Made by a program: the position numbers and the translations under genes
Assembly: GCF_000377945.1 (NCBI RefSeq)
Contig: NZ_KB898941.1
Coordinates: 1 to 60,234 of the forward strand
DNA: 60,234 nucleotides
From: Thioalkalivibrio sulfidiphilus
GTDB taxonomy: Bacteria > Pseudomonadota > Gammaproteobacteria > Ectothiorhodospirales > Ectothiorhodospiraceae
Direction of reading: 5' to 3'
Part shown: positions 1 through 8,338 of the stretch, piece after piece
How positions within the stretch are numbered: the first letter of the stretch is position 1
How the letters are laid out: each line of letters starts with the position of its first letter
Notes under the pieces: generated by a model
Databases searched by the model: none
Told to the model about the DNA's origin: nothing
What the model saw: only the letters and a program-made list of their open reading frames with translations

Positions 1-1
1 G

Positions 2-430
2 TTCTACACGCAGCAAAATTACTCTACCCACCTGCGCCGAATTCGCTTCAAGGACCCAGAGAGCGGCAAGACGCTGGTCTTCCTGACCAATCTGTTCGCA
101 CCGCCGCCAGCCACGATCTGTGCCCTGTACAAAGCGCGCTGGCAAGTCGAGCTCTTCTTCAAGTGGATCAAGCAACACCTGCGCATCAAGAAGTTCCTGG
201 GCACCTCAGAGAATGCGGTCAAGACACAGATCTGGAGTGCTGTGTCGGTTTATGTGTTGGTGGCCATTGTCAAGAAACGATTGGACCTGCAGGTTTCTCT
301 CTACACTTTGCTACAGATTTTCTCGATCACGCTGTTCGAGAAAATGCCGTTAAATACGGCATTCTTGGATGCAAACTACAGCTGCGATGATCCTGAGTCT
401 CGTAACCAATTGAATCTGTTCGATTCTTAA
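2..430 (+). mobile_element. IS4-type transposase, C-terminal fragment at the window edge
   Basis: The frame is open from base 2 to the stop at 428-430 and has no start inside the window, so this is the 3' part of a DDE transposase gene. The segment YKARWQVELFFKWIK fits the IS4-family Y-(2)-R-(3)-E-(6)-K signature exactly, and its Glu would be the third catalytic acid. The following NAVKTQIWSAVSVYVLVAI is the usual hydrophobic C-terminal region of these enzymes. The stop is followed closely by TTAACCGGACACTAGTG (428-444), which may be the right end of the element; this cannot be tested without the left end. The IS appears to have landed just beyond the 3' end of the acetyltransferase gene. Confidence 0.88.
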
Positions 431-451
431 CCGGACACTAGTGATTACCGA

Positions 452-976
452 TCAAGCCAGATCAAAACCCAGCCCCGAACGGCAATCCAGCGCCATATGG
501 AAATTACGGAACATCATGCCCCGCAGGGGCACGATGCGGTGTTCCACCAACCGGAAGCCGGCGTGCTCGAAGAAGGGTCGCGCGGTGATGCTGGCATCGG
601 TGGTCAGACGGCGCACGCCCCGCTCCAGGGCCCAAGCCCGGGCATGGTCCAGCAGGGCGGTGCCGATACCGCGCCGCAGGTGGCCGGGGTCCACGAACAG
701 CATGTCCACATGCCCGTTGGCTTCCATGGCGATGAACCCGACCACCTGCCCCTGCACCACGTAGACGAACACAGCGCAGCGGGCCAGACGCCGGCACCAG
801 GAGGGCTGATCCGGGGGGTCGGGGGCCCAGGCCTCAACCTGCTCGGGGATATAGTCCCGGGCCGCCACCTTGCGCACCGCGTCCTGGAACACCCGCAGAA
901 CGGCGTTCAGGTCCTCATCCTCGAACTCGCGGATGGTCCAGCCACCCCCCTGCACCTCGCTTCCCTGCCATTGCAT
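452..976 (-). CDS. GNAT-family N-acetyltransferase
   Basis: A 174-residue protein of the GCN5-related acetyltransferase fold, which moves an acetyl group from acetyl-CoA to an amine. The acetyl-CoA loop is visible as RRGIGTALLDHA (R-x-x-G-x-G/A) after the strand HVDMLFVDPG, and the C-terminal part FFEHAGFRLVEHR is the typical last strand-helix. It resembles small YafP-like acetyltransferases, but the substrate cannot be read from the sequence. The first ATG is used; a GTG seven codons in would also leave the fold intact. The stop lies 22 bp from the stop of the convergent transposase fragment, so its own terminator may have been displaced by that insertion. Confidence 0.85.
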   Translation of the reverse strand: MQWQGSEVQGGGWTIREFEDEDLNAVLRVFQDAVRKVAARDYIPEQVEAWAPDPPDQPSWCRRLARCAVFVYVVQGQVVGFIAMEANGHVDMLFVDPGHLRRGIGTALLDHARAWALERGVRRLTTDASITARPFFEHAGFRLVEHRIVPLRGMMFRNFHMALDCRSGLGFDLA

Positions 977-1235
977 GCTCGAAGGCTCCCGGGGCTAGTG
1001 CTGACAGGATGATGGGCGAAGGCACGGCACGCAGATCGCACAGCCGGACATGGCCGGATGACCCGCGAGAAGACAGGAACGAGCGGTGAGCACCATCGGA
1101 CAGGATGGCCTGTTCACCATGGATCCCCCAGTTTGTATGAATCAGCCCTTGATGAGCCGCTTTCAGGCCTGGAACTTGCCTGAAGCCGCATTTATGACCA
1201 TGGAGCATAGACCCTGATCAGAATTTAGCCAGCCG

Positions 1236-1266
1236 GTTGACCCGGTTCTGCGCAGACCGGGTCAAC
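1236..1266. repeat. Perfect inverted repeat, 11-bp arms
   Basis: GTTGACCCGGT (1236-1246) is repeated exactly as ACCGGGTCAAC (1256-1266) around a 9-nt centre TCTGCGCAG, which is itself nearly palindromic. No T tract follows on either strand, so an operator or an RNA hairpin is as likely as a terminator. Confidence 0.6.
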
Positions 1267-1466
1267 TTCTCCGCACATCCGCGACCCGGATTTCCCTTGG
1301 GCGCTTACTGGCCTGATCTGCCCCACCTGTACACTCCAAAACCACCATCAGCCACCTGGAAGGCGAATCTCAAAATCTCTATCTATATGTTTATACTATG
1401 GATAAGATCAAAAACTGATCTCAGGGCAAGCGAATACTGGCACTTCACTGGCGCATTCCCAGGAAT

Positions 1467-1487
1467 CATGTACAATTAGTGTACATG
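1467..1487. promoter_or_regulatory. Perfect dyad upstream of the chemoreceptor gene, likely operator
   Basis: CATGTACA (1467-1474) and TGTACATG (1480-1487) form a perfect 8-bp dyad around a 5-nt spacer. It ends 56 bp before the chosen start at 1544. A 21-bp symmetric site of this kind suits a dimeric regulator; which one is unknown. Confidence 0.5.
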
Positions 1488-1543
1488 TTATGCACAAGAT
1501 AGCCATAACCACCGTGGTCACGCGCATCCTCCGGGGAGGCCTC

Positions 1544-2851
1544 ATGATTCTGAACAAGCGCTTGCACAACGAACTGGCCGAATGTCGACAGGCCCTGGCC
1601 GAGACCCGCTTCGCATTCGATGCCATCAGGGCCTCGGTGGCCTACATTGAATTCACGCCAGATGGGCAAATCCTGGATGTGAACGAGCACTTCCTGGCCG
1701 CCACGGGCCATACCCGGGATGTCGTGCTCGGCGCCCATCATCGCCTGTTCTGTGAACCGTCCTACGTCAAGTCCACTGAATACAGGCAATTCTGGGAGCG
1801 GCTCGCCCGGGGCGAATCCCATGCAGGCACCTTCCCCCGCCGCATGGCGGATGGCAGGCGCCTCTGGCTGGAAGCCACCTATTTCCCCGTCAGGGACGCC
1901 TCGGGCAGGGTCACCCGGGTGATCAAGATCGCCTCCGACGTGACTGCCAAGCAGGAACAGCTGCGCGATCAGGCGGCCGTGTTCCAGGCCCTGGACCGGT
2001 CCATGGCCGTCATCTCCTTCACCCCCGAGGGCCAGATCCTGGATGCCAATCGCAACTTCCTGGATGCCGTGGGCTATCGGCTGGACGAGGTCCGCGGACG
2101 ACATCACCGCATGTTCTGCGACGAGGCCTTCTACCGCGATCACCCCCATTTCTGGGAACAGCTTGCTGCCGGGGAATTGATGACCGGCAAGTTCCGCCGG
2201 CTGCGTTCCGATGGCCGCGAGCTCTGGCTCGAGGCCAGCTACAACCCGATCCTGGACGAACAGGGCAGGACCGTGAAGGTGATCAAATTCGCCACCGACA
2301 TCACCGAAAGCGTCGACGCCGCCAACAAGATCCGCGACGCATCCGCTGTGGCCTACTCCACGGCACAGCAGACCGCCGACAACGCCGGACGGGGCTACAC
2401 GTCCCTGCTTGCCTCGGTGGAGAACTCGGAACAGATCCGCGCGCTCATCGAAGAGGCCAAGCGCGCCATCCACGACCTCAACAGCCAGTCCAAGAACATC
2501 GAGACCATCGTCGCCACCATCAGCAGCGTCGCCTCCCAGACCAACCTGCTGGCGCTCAACGCCGCCATCGAGGCGGCCCGCGCCGGGGAACACGGTCGCG
2601 GATTTGCCGTGGTGGCCGACGAGGTCCGCCAGCTGGCCGCCCGCACCAGTGCCGCGACGGAGGAAATCACCCGCGTACTCCAGGGCAATCTCCAGTACAC
2701 CACGGAGATCGTCACGCGCATCGAGAACGTCAGCGAGGCCGCGGAAAGGGGCCGCCAGCAGGTCATCTCCGCGGGTACCCTGGTAGACGAGATCCGCAGC
2801 GGGGCCACCCACGTGGTGGACCTGGTGTCCTCGATTCCCAGGGTGGCGTGA
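1544..2851 (+). CDS. Soluble PAS-PAS methyl-accepting chemotaxis-type receptor (BdlA-like)
   Basis: 435 residues with two consecutive PAS domains (roughly 25-130 and 145-255) and a C-terminal MCP signalling hairpin; the conserved tip region reads [19 protein letters not shown] and is followed by [15 protein letters not shown]. There is no transmembrane or HAMP segment, so the protein should be cytoplasmic. The architecture and length match Pseudomonas BdlA (417 aa), which links redox or nutrient cues to biofilm dispersion; a role as an aerotaxis or energy sensor is equally possible. The start at 1544 is preferred over the ATG at 1490 because GGGGAGG precedes it and the PAS homology begins just after it. 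No che or c-di-GMP gene is nearby. The PAS repeats are similar to each other (FCxxxY, LWLEAxYxP), suggesting internal duplication. Confidence 0.87.
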   Translation: MILNKRLHNELAECRQALAETRFAFDAIRASVAYIEFTPDGQILDVNEHFLAATGHTRDVVLGAHHRLFCEPSYVKSTEYRQFWERLARGESHAGTFPRRMADGRRLWLEATYFPVRDASGRVTRVIKIASDVTAKQEQLRDQAAVFQALDRSMAVISFTPEGQILDANRNFLDAVGYRLDEVRGRHHRMFCDEAFYRDHPHFWEQLAAGELMTGKFRRLRSDGRELWLEASYNPILDEQGRTVKVIKFATDITESVDAANKIRDASAVAYSTAQQTADNAGRGYTSLLASVENSEQIRALIEEAKRAIHDLNSQSKNIETIVATISSVASQTNLLALNAAIEAARAGEHGRGFAVVADEVRQLAARTSAATEEITRVLQGNLQYTTEIVTRIENVSEAAERGRQQVISAGTLVDEIRSGATHVVDLVSSIPRVA

Positions 2852-2953
2852 GGCAAGCCTTCCCGGGGAGCCGCTGAACGCCAGCAGACTCGCAGGCTAG
2901 AATGCATGGCACAGGCACCCTGGGTGCCGTCACCGCAGCGGGAGCAAGGAGAG

Positions 2954-3850
2954 TCAGCTGCGCTGATCATCCATACCCGAGGGCCTGACATCGCCTGGCA
3001 GGGCAAACGGACCCAGGGGCGCACGCTGCCGCATCAAACGATCCACGATCAACACGAGCACGATGAGTGCAACGGCCCCCACCCACCAGTCCTGCCGCAA
3101 CTGCTCGATGCCGTACGACTCATGGTAATCCGCGCCCTGAACAACAACACCATGCAGCTCCCAGAACCAGACCAGCAGATTGTAAAGCGCATGGGCCAGG
3201 ATCGGGGCCCAGAGGGTTCGGGTCTTCAAATACAACAGCGCCAGGCCAAAGCCGGTGACGGCCGCAGCCAGAGTATCGGGATGCACGGCACCAAACAGGG
3301 CTGAGCTGACCACCACACCCACCCAGAGGCCCCACTTCTGCGCCAGGCGATGCAGCAGGTAGCCGCGAAAAAGGATCTCCTCGATCAGTGGCGCAAGCAC
3401 CACGAGAGACACGAGGTTCAGCAGATTTGCCAAAACGGGGATACTGCCATCCGATGCGACGTAGATGATCGGGTAGAAGGCCCAGGCCAGCCACCAATCC
3501 ACGAAATCCGGCAGCACTTAGGATACGGGGATGTGGAACAGGACAATCAGCACCGTGGAAGCAGAAAAGGTCATCACGACCACGAGCAGCGTCGGCGCAA
3601 TATCCTTCGAATCGAAGCCGCGCCCGAAAATCCTCGCGGGCTCCAGACGAACCCAGTAGGCCATGAAGAGGATGAACAGGGCCATCGTGCCCTGCATGTA
3701 GTAAATAGCCGCGAGATCAAAGCGGTACCACTCGCCTTCGACCCAATGGTATGCGAACTCGTAACGTCCCGGCGCCCAGTACCACAGCACCAGGATGGCC
3801 AGCAGGCAGTAACGGATCTGGGGAAGGCGTGATGAAACTTCTGATTTCAT
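2954..3850 (-). pseudogene. CPBP-family intramembrane metalloprotease gene with an in-frame stop
   Basis: Two frames, 3518-3850 (110 aa) and 2954-3517 (187 aa), are in the same reading frame and separated only by a TAA at 3518-3520, directly followed by GTG. Joined, they make one multi-pass membrane protein of about 298 residues of the CPBP (Abi/CAAX-processing) family. The C-terminal half keeps all family motifs: EEILFR (EExxxR), FGAVH and HALYN. The break falls between predicted membrane segments. Either this is a recent nonsense mutation, or the GTG touching the stop allows reinitiation and the 187-aa half is made alone; a sequencing error is also possible. CPBP proteins include prenyl-protein peptidases and bacteriocin-immunity proteins; the substrate here is unknown. 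Confidence 0.72.
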
Positions 3851-3964
3851 GTCACATCCCTGTGATCAAAACGAGCTGAGCCGGCCTCTGTCCGACCGCG
3901 TCAAGCTTCATAACGCCGGCGACACAAACAACAGTCTACCTGCGATTCGACTGAAGCCATTTCT

Positions 3965-4001
3965 GCCTCCATGCGCGCGCAAGCCCTGCGCGCATGGAGG
4001 C
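3965..4001 (-). terminator. Strong hairpin downstream of the CDGSH gene
   Basis: GCCTCCATGCGCGC (3965-3978) is repeated exactly as its complement at 3988-4001, giving a perfect 14-bp GC-rich stem with a 9-nt loop just after the stop of the CDGSH gene (4012). No clear U tract follows on the minus strand, so this may be a transcript-stabilising hairpin or an imperfect terminator. Confidence 0.5.
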
Positions 4002-4011
4002 ATTACACCAC

Positions 4012-4257
4012 TTAAAGCTTGTTATGGCTACCATCGCAGAACGGCACATTCCCCGTGCGCTTGCACTGGCACAGCCAGGCCTCGCCGGTCTTCTCGGCGG
4101 TGAAGGCCACCGGTTCGCAACCGCTGCCCTGGTGGGATCCGTCGCAGAACGGCTGCTTCTTGGACTTGCCGCATGCGCACCAGAAGTATTTCTTGCCCGC
4201 CTCCAGCTGCACGGCGATGGGCTGCTTGGCGGCGATCTCGGGCTTGCAGTTGCTCAT
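4012..4257 (-). CDS. Tandem CDGSH iron-sulfur protein
   Basis: A compact 81-residue protein with two CDGSH motifs: CACGKSKKQPFCDGSH and CQCKRTGNVPFCDGSH. Each fits C-x-C-x2-S/T-x3-P-x-C-D-G-S/T-H, where three Cys and one His bind a 2Fe-2S cluster. Two clusters in one chain match the bacterial MitoNEET-related class that folds as an internal pseudo-dimer. Such proteins are redox-active and may pass clusters or electrons; the partner is unknown. There is no signal peptide or membrane anchor, so it is cytoplasmic. It stands alone between the broken protease gene and dnaQ, with a 14-bp-stem hairpin after it. Confidence 0.92.
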   Translation of the reverse strand: MSNCKPEIAAKQPIAVQLEAGKKYFWCACGKSKKQPFCDGSHQGSGCEPVAFTAEKTGEAWLCQCKRTGNVPFCDGSHNKL

Positions 4258-4348
4258 GTAAAAGTCTCCTTCGGGTTGCTTGCTTGTCAGTGACTTGTTG
4301 TCGGTTGTTGTTCACTGCCCTGCCCTGCTGCGGCGCAGGGATCGGGGA

Positions 4349-5074
4349 CTACCAGGGGGACGGCGGATCGAGCTTTTCCAACAGACGGGTGTGGGCCTGC
4401 AATTCCGCCTCCGAGGGGCGGATGACCCGCAGGCGCGCGCGGCCCTCGGGCAGACGCCGGATGCGCTCGGCGCGCGCCTCGCCATTGGCGCCCGCAGTCT
4501 CGCCGCCCAGGGAGAGGGTGGTCTGACCGCCGGTCATGGCGAGATAGACATCCGCCAGGATGCGGGCGTCGAGCAGGGCGCCGTGCAACTCGCGGCCGGA
4601 GTTGTCGATCTGGTAGCGCTTGCACAGGGCGTTCAGGCTGTTGCGCTGGCCCGGGTGCATGCGCCGGGCCAGGTCCAGGGTGTCCAGGATGGTCGAGTAG
4701 TCGGTCACCTGGCCACGGGCGGCGTCCAGCAGCTTGAGCTCATGGTCCAGGAAGCCCACGTCGAAGGGGGCATTGTGGATCACCAGCTCGGCGCCGCGGA
4801 TGAACTCCAGGAACTCGTCCACCACGTCGGCGAAGCGCGGCTTGTCGGCCAGAAACTCGTTGCTGATGCCGTGTACCGCCAGCGCGCCCTCGTCGATCTC
4901 CCGGTCCGGCTGCAGGTAGTGGTGAAAAGTGCGCCGGGTGATGCGTCGCCCCACCAGCTCCACGCAACCGATCTCGATGATGCGATGACCCTGGGCAGGC
5001 TCAAGACCGGTGGTTTCCGTATCCAGCACCACCTGACGGTGGTTGTTATCGAGCATCTCGACGGGGTTGTTCAT
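4349..5074 (-). CDS. dnaQ: DNA polymerase III epsilon subunit (3'-5' proofreading exonuclease)
   Basis: 241 residues, close to E. coli DnaQ (243). The three DEDDh exonuclease motifs are in order: DTETTG (Asp18, Glu20), HNAPFDVGFLDHE, and HGALLDARILADVYLAM with the catalytic His and Asp. The residues after about 185 are the usual flexible link to the alpha subunit. The protein removes misincorporated bases during replication as part of the Pol III core. It is the last gene of the group methyltransferase-rnhA-dnaQ on this strand, but a 240-bp repeat-rich gap separates it from rnhA, so it may have its own promoter. In E. coli dnaQ and rnhA are divergent; here they face the same way. Confidence 0.96.
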   Translation of the reverse strand: MNNPVEMLDNNHRQVVLDTETTGLEPAQGHRIIEIGCVELVGRRITRRTFHHYLQPDREIDEGALAVHGISNEFLADKPRFADVVDEFLEFIRGAELVIHNAPFDVGFLDHELKLLDAARGQVTDYSTILDTLDLARRMHPGQRNSLNALCKRYQIDNSGRELHGALLDARILADVYLAMTGGQTTLSLGGETAGANGEARAERIRRLPEGRARLRVIRPSEAELQAHTRLLEKLDPPSPW

Positions 5075-5118
5075 GGGGGTTCTCGGTTCAGGCGTTTTGG
5101 ACAGACATTAAAAGATTT

Positions 5119-5312
5119 TGACGCGAAGACGCAAAGACGCGAAACATGAAAGACACCCAATTGGGTTCCCCGTGTCCCAGTGGCTCCGTGAGAGAAGCCT
5201 GTTTTCTGAAAGCCAGGCAAACACATGTTCTCTCACGAGGGCACGGAGTCACGGGGAAATCAGAATTTGATCAGCAATCACGGTTTTCTTCGCATCTTTG
5301 CGCCGCGTTTGC
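5119..5312. repeat. Nested inverted repeats of short-period units between rnhA and dnaQ
   Basis: The outer arms are an 8-bp-period array on the left (GACGCGAAGACGCAAAGACG, 5120-5139, and on to about 5144) and a related inverted copy on the right (TTCGCATCTTTGCGCCGCG, about 5287-5306). Inside them a second pair is visible: CCCCGTG...CTCCGTGAGAG (about 5168-5195) facing CTCTCACGAGGGCACGGAG (about 5231-5249) and then TCACGGGG. The result is a hairpin within a hairpin filling the intergenic space. It belongs to the repeat class also seen at 11853-11945, 28624-28759 and 33955-34045. Confidence 0.6.
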
Positions 5313-5314
5313 AT

Positions 5315-5767
5315 TCAAGCCCCCGCCAGCATCTCGTCGATGGCCTCGTTGGCCAGCTGGTCGGCCAGTTCGTTTTCCGGGTGGCCGGTGTGGCCGCGTA
5401 CCCAGTGCCAGGCCACGTCGTGGCGAGCGGCGGCGGCGTCCAGGCGCATCCACAGGTCCTGGTTCTTCACCGGCTTGCCGTCGGCCGTGCGCCAGCCCTT
5501 GCGCTTCCAGCCGTGGATCCACTGGGTCAGGCCCTGCTTCACGTACTGGGAGTCGGTGGTCAGATCCACGGCGCAGGGGCGGGTCAGGGTCTCCAGGGCC
5601 ATGATGGCGGCGGTCAGCTCCATGCGGTTGTTGGTGGTCTCGGCCTCGGCCCCCTTGAGGGTGCGCTCCCTGCCCTTGTAACGCAGCACGGCACCCCAGC
5701 CGCCGGGACCGGGATTGCCGCGACAGGCACCGTCGGTGAAGATCTCCACCCGCCGGGACTCAGCCAC
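5315..5767 (-). CDS. rnhA: Ribonuclease HI
   Basis: 150 residues, the normal size of the family. RNase HI cuts the RNA strand of RNA-DNA hybrids, removing primers and R-loops. The catalytic acids are visible: Asp in [17 protein letters not shown], Glu in [10 protein letters not shown], Asp in LTTDSQYV and the late Asp in [10 protein letters not shown]; the handle region with [10 protein letters not shown] is also present. The GTG at 5767 is chosen because the protein then begins just before the first strand and GGAGACAGG lies upstream. A longer frame back to 5872 adds only a low-complexity Pro/Ala stretch inside the upstream gene. The start overlaps the stop of the methyltransferase gene (GTGGCTGA), implying translational coupling. 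Confidence 0.95.
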   Translation of the reverse strand: MAESRRVEIFTDGACRGNPGPGGWGAVLRYKGRERTLKGAEAETTNNRMELTAAIMALETLTRPCAVDLTTDSQYVKQGLTQWIHGWKRKGWRTADGKPVKNQDLWMRLDAAAARHDVAWHWVRGHTGHPENELADQLANEAIDEMLAGA

Positions 5768-6506
5768 GACCCTGTCTCCGCAATCCGGAACCGGCCAGCC
5801 CGGCGGCCAGCCGGCGGCGAGGGCGCCAGCGGGGGCGCATGGGGGTGAGCGTGGCGACACGCTTGCGGGCAAGGATCACGTAGGCACCTCCGAAGAAAGG
5901 CCAGAAACGGGCGCCCAGTGTCTCCATGAACTGCAGGCGGCGCAACAGCCCGGCGCGCCGCAGGGGCGGACGGAAGCCGGCGGGCACGCAGGCCACCAGG
6001 TCGAAACCCAGCAGGCGCAGCCAGTCCTTGATGCGAAACACGCTGTAGTAGCGCCCGCGCCAGGGGGCCACCCCCTTGCGACCTGCGAACAGGCGTCGCA
6101 GGCCCATGAGGCTGAAGGGGTTGAAGCCGACGATGAGCAGATGCCCCTCGGGCACCAGGGTGCGGTCCACCTCACGCAGCACCTGGTGGGGATCGGAGCA
6201 GAATTCCAGCACATGGGCCAGGATCACCACGTCCAGGGTGTCGGACTGCACGGGCAGGGCCCGGGGCTGGGCCAGCACCTGGGCCGGGGGGGTGAGGCTC
6301 AGGCTCACCTGGTGGATGATGCGCGAGCCCTCCAGCAGGTCCAGGGATTCGCCCAGGTCCCCCACCTGCAGGGCATGGTAGCCGAACAGCTGGGGCACCA
6401 CGCTGGCCGCATAGCGGCGCAGTTCCGCCCTGAGCGCCTCGCCGGGCGGCGTGGCGTACCAGGCACGCAGGTCCTGTCGGTCGCGGATGGCGTCGGAGGG
6501 GTTCAT
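5760..6506 (-). CDS. SAM-dependent methyltransferase of the YafS type
   Basis: About 248 residues of a class I methyltransferase fold. The region [20 protein letters not shown] followed by [15 protein letters not shown] is the post-motif-II part typical of Methyltransf_11 proteins. The glycine-rich motif I is weak, which is common in this subfamily. The neighbourhood (mltD divergent, rnhA and dnaQ next) matches the E. coli mltD-gloB-yafS-rnhA-dnaQ cluster, minus gloB, so orthology to YafS is likely; its substrate is not known. The ATG at 6506 is preferred to 6671, because the longer form would run into the mltD gene region and adds residues without family character. The C-terminal tail is rich in Arg and Pro. 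Confidence 0.85.
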   Translation of the reverse strand: MNPSDAIRDRQDLRAWYATPPGEALRAELRRYAASVVPQLFGYHALQVGDLGESLDLLEGSRIIHQVSLSLTPPAQVLAQPRALPVQSDTLDVVILAHVLEFCSDPHQVLREVDRTLVPEGHLLIVGFNPFSLMGLRRLFAGRKGVAPWRGRYYSVFRIKDWLRLLGFDLVACVPAGFRPPLRRAGLLRRLQFMETLGARFWPFFGGAYVILARKRVATLTPMRPRWRPRRRLAAGLAGSGLRRQGRG

Positions 6507-6645
6507 GGCCGACAGCATATCCCATGGGCCGTGCAAGTCCATGACAGGCCGAACGCAGCGACGTCCGACAGACGTGTAGACGACCCGATGGATGCCGCGG
6601 TTCAGGGTTGTGGAGGGTACCCCCCGGTCGCTATCCTTGGCATCC

Positions 6646-8316
6646 ATGAACCCCATCCGTTTCATGGTCATCGCCGCGCTGCTACCCGCGGCCCTCCTGC
6701 TGAGCGCCTGCGGCAGCCTCCCCTCTCAACCCGGCGAACCGGAACGGGTTGAAATCACTGAAGAAACCGACACCGCACGACTGGCGGACGCCGAGCAGAC
6801 CCTGCTCGGCCTGGAGGAGGCAACCCCCTTCCCCGACCTGACTCCCTCCCGAGACATCCCCGTGGGCGAGAGCCCGCCCAGCGAGGACATCTGGGGCCGG
6901 GTGCGCGCCGGCATGGGCATGCCCGATTACCGCCACCACCCCAGCGTCCAACCCCACATCCAGTGGCACCTGTGCCGCCCCGACTTCATCCAGCGGGTGA
7001 CCGCCCGGGCGGAACCCCTGCTGCACTACATCCTGGAAGAGATCGAGGCCCGGGACCTGCCCACGGAGCTGTTGCTCCTGCCCATCGTGGAAAGCGCCTA
7101 CCTGCCCTTCGCCTATTCCCACGGCCGCGCGGCGGGCATCTGGCAGTTCATCCCCTCCACCGGGCGCCACTTCGGCCTGAAGCAGAACTGGTGGTATGAC
7201 GGGCGCCGCGATATTCACGCCTCCACCACCGCCGCCCTGGACTACCTACAGCAGCTCAACCAGCGCTTCGACGGCGACTGGTTGCTGGCGCTCGCCGCCT
7301 ACAACGCCGGCCAGGGCACCGTGGCCCGGGCCATCCAGAGGAACGAGCGCCTGGGCCGCCCCACGGACTTCTGGAGCCTGGACCTGCCCCGGGAGACCCG
7401 CCAGTACGTGCCCAAGCTGCTGGCCCTGCGCAGCCTGGTGGAAGACCCCTGGGCCTACCACGTGGAGCTCTGGCCGGTACCCGACGAGCCCTACCTGGAA
7501 CTGGTGCAGCTGGACGGCCAGCTGGACCTCGCCGTGGCGGCGCGCCTGGCGGGCCTGGACCTGGAAGAGGTCTATCAGCTCAACCCGGGCTTCAACCGCT
7601 GGGCCACCGATCCTGAAGGCCCCCACCACCTGCTGCTGCCGCGCGACCGTGCCCCGGCCTTCCGCGAGGGCTTGGCCGCCCTGGATGCCTCCGAGCGGGT
7701 GGTGTGGAACCGCCACCGCATCCAGGAGGGCGAGACCCTGATCCACATCGCCCGCCAGTACCGCACCACCGTGGCCATGCTGCAGAGCACCAACAACATT
7801 CGCGGCAGCAACATCCGCGCCGGCCAGTACCTGCTGGTGCCGAGCGCCAGCGAACCGGCCTCCACCTACACCCTGACGGCCGACCAGCGCCGCACCCAGA
7901 CCCAGGCGCGCGGACCGGCCGGCCGGGTCCAGCACCAGCACCTGGTCCAGGCGGGTGACACCTTCTGGGGCCTGTCCCGGCGCTACAACGTCTCGGTGCA
8001 GGAACTGGCCCGCTGGAACGGCATGGCCCCCGGCGACACCCTGCGCCCCGGACAGCGCCTGTCCGTGTGGCTGAGCAGCGACGCAGGCCCGGTGGCCTCG
8101 GCAGGTCCGGCCGCGCTCCAGAACCCCGCCGCGCGGCGCCAGACGGTGAACTACGCCGTGCGCCCCGGGGACTCCCTGGCCAGCATCGGCCAGCGCTTCC
8201 AGGTCAGCGTGGCTGACATCCGCCGCTGGAACAACCTGGGCAACGGCAACCTGATCCGCCCCGGACAGACCCTCACCCTGTACGTGGATGTCACCAGCCA
8301 GGGCGGCGGTGCATGA
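6646..8316 (+). CDS. mltD: Membrane-bound lytic murein transglycosylase D with three LysM domains
   Basis: 556 residues. The N-terminus is a lipoprotein signal with lipobox LSAC (Cys22) followed by Gly, pointing to the outer membrane. The SLT domain carries the catalytic Glu in LLLPIVESAYLPFAYSHGRA, then AGIWQFIPSTGRHFGL and LLALAAYNAGQGTVARAI. Three LysM repeats follow, starting at HRIQEGETLIHIAR, HLVQAGDTFWGLSR and YAVRPGDSLASIGQ, and would bind glycan strands. The enzyme cleaves peptidoglycan between MurNAc and GlcNAc, forming 1,6-anhydro ends. The start at 6646 is chosen because the signal peptide begins there; the ATG at 6592 adds 18 non-signal residues. PP2C and FHA genes follow closely and may be cotranscribed. 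Confidence 0.95.
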   Translation: MNPIRFMVIAALLPAALLLSACGSLPSQPGEPERVEITEETDTARLADAEQTLLGLEEATPFPDLTPSRDIPVGESPPSEDIWGRVRAGMGMPDYRHHPSVQPHIQWHLCRPDFIQRVTARAEPLLHYILEEIEARDLPTELLLLPIVESAYLPFAYSHGRAAGIWQFIPSTGRHFGLKQNWWYDGRRDIHASTTAALDYLQQLNQRFDGDWLLALAAYNAGQGTVARAIQRNERLGRPTDFWSLDLPRETRQYVPKLLALRSLVEDPWAYHVELWPVPDEPYLELVQLDGQLDLAVAARLAGLDLEEVYQLNPGFNRWATDPEGPHHLLLPRDRAPAFREGLAALDASERVVWNRHRIQEGETLIHIARQYRTTVAMLQSTNNIRGSNIRAGQYLLVPSASEPASTYTLTADQRRTQTQARGPAGRVQHQHLVQAGDTFWGLSRRYNVSVQELARWNGMAPGDTLRPGQRLSVWLSSDAGPVASAGPAALQNPAARRQTVNYAVRPGDSLASIGQRFQVSVADIRRWNNLGNGNLIRPGQTLTLYVDVTSQGGGA

Positions 8317-8338
8317 CGCCCCAGGACTCTGAGCGCAC

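Larger units (their letters stand above)
977..1543. other. Long non-coding stretch with two inverted repeats
   Basis: This 567-bp region separates the divergent acetyltransferase and chemoreceptor genes. The short frames in it have no recognisable product and unconvincing codon use. It holds a perfect 11-bp-stem hairpin at 1236-1266 and a perfect 8-bp dyad at 1467-1487, both listed separately. No tRNA or riboswitch was recognised. The part around 1370-1400 is AT-rich compared with its surroundings, as expected of a promoter region. Confidence 0.6.

Noticed and set aside
915-1479. Short frames 915-1208 (minus) and 1237-1479 (plus) between the acetyltransferase and chemoreceptor genes
   Set aside because: No ribosome binding sites, no family resemblance, and they overlap a gene or hairpins; treated as non-coding.
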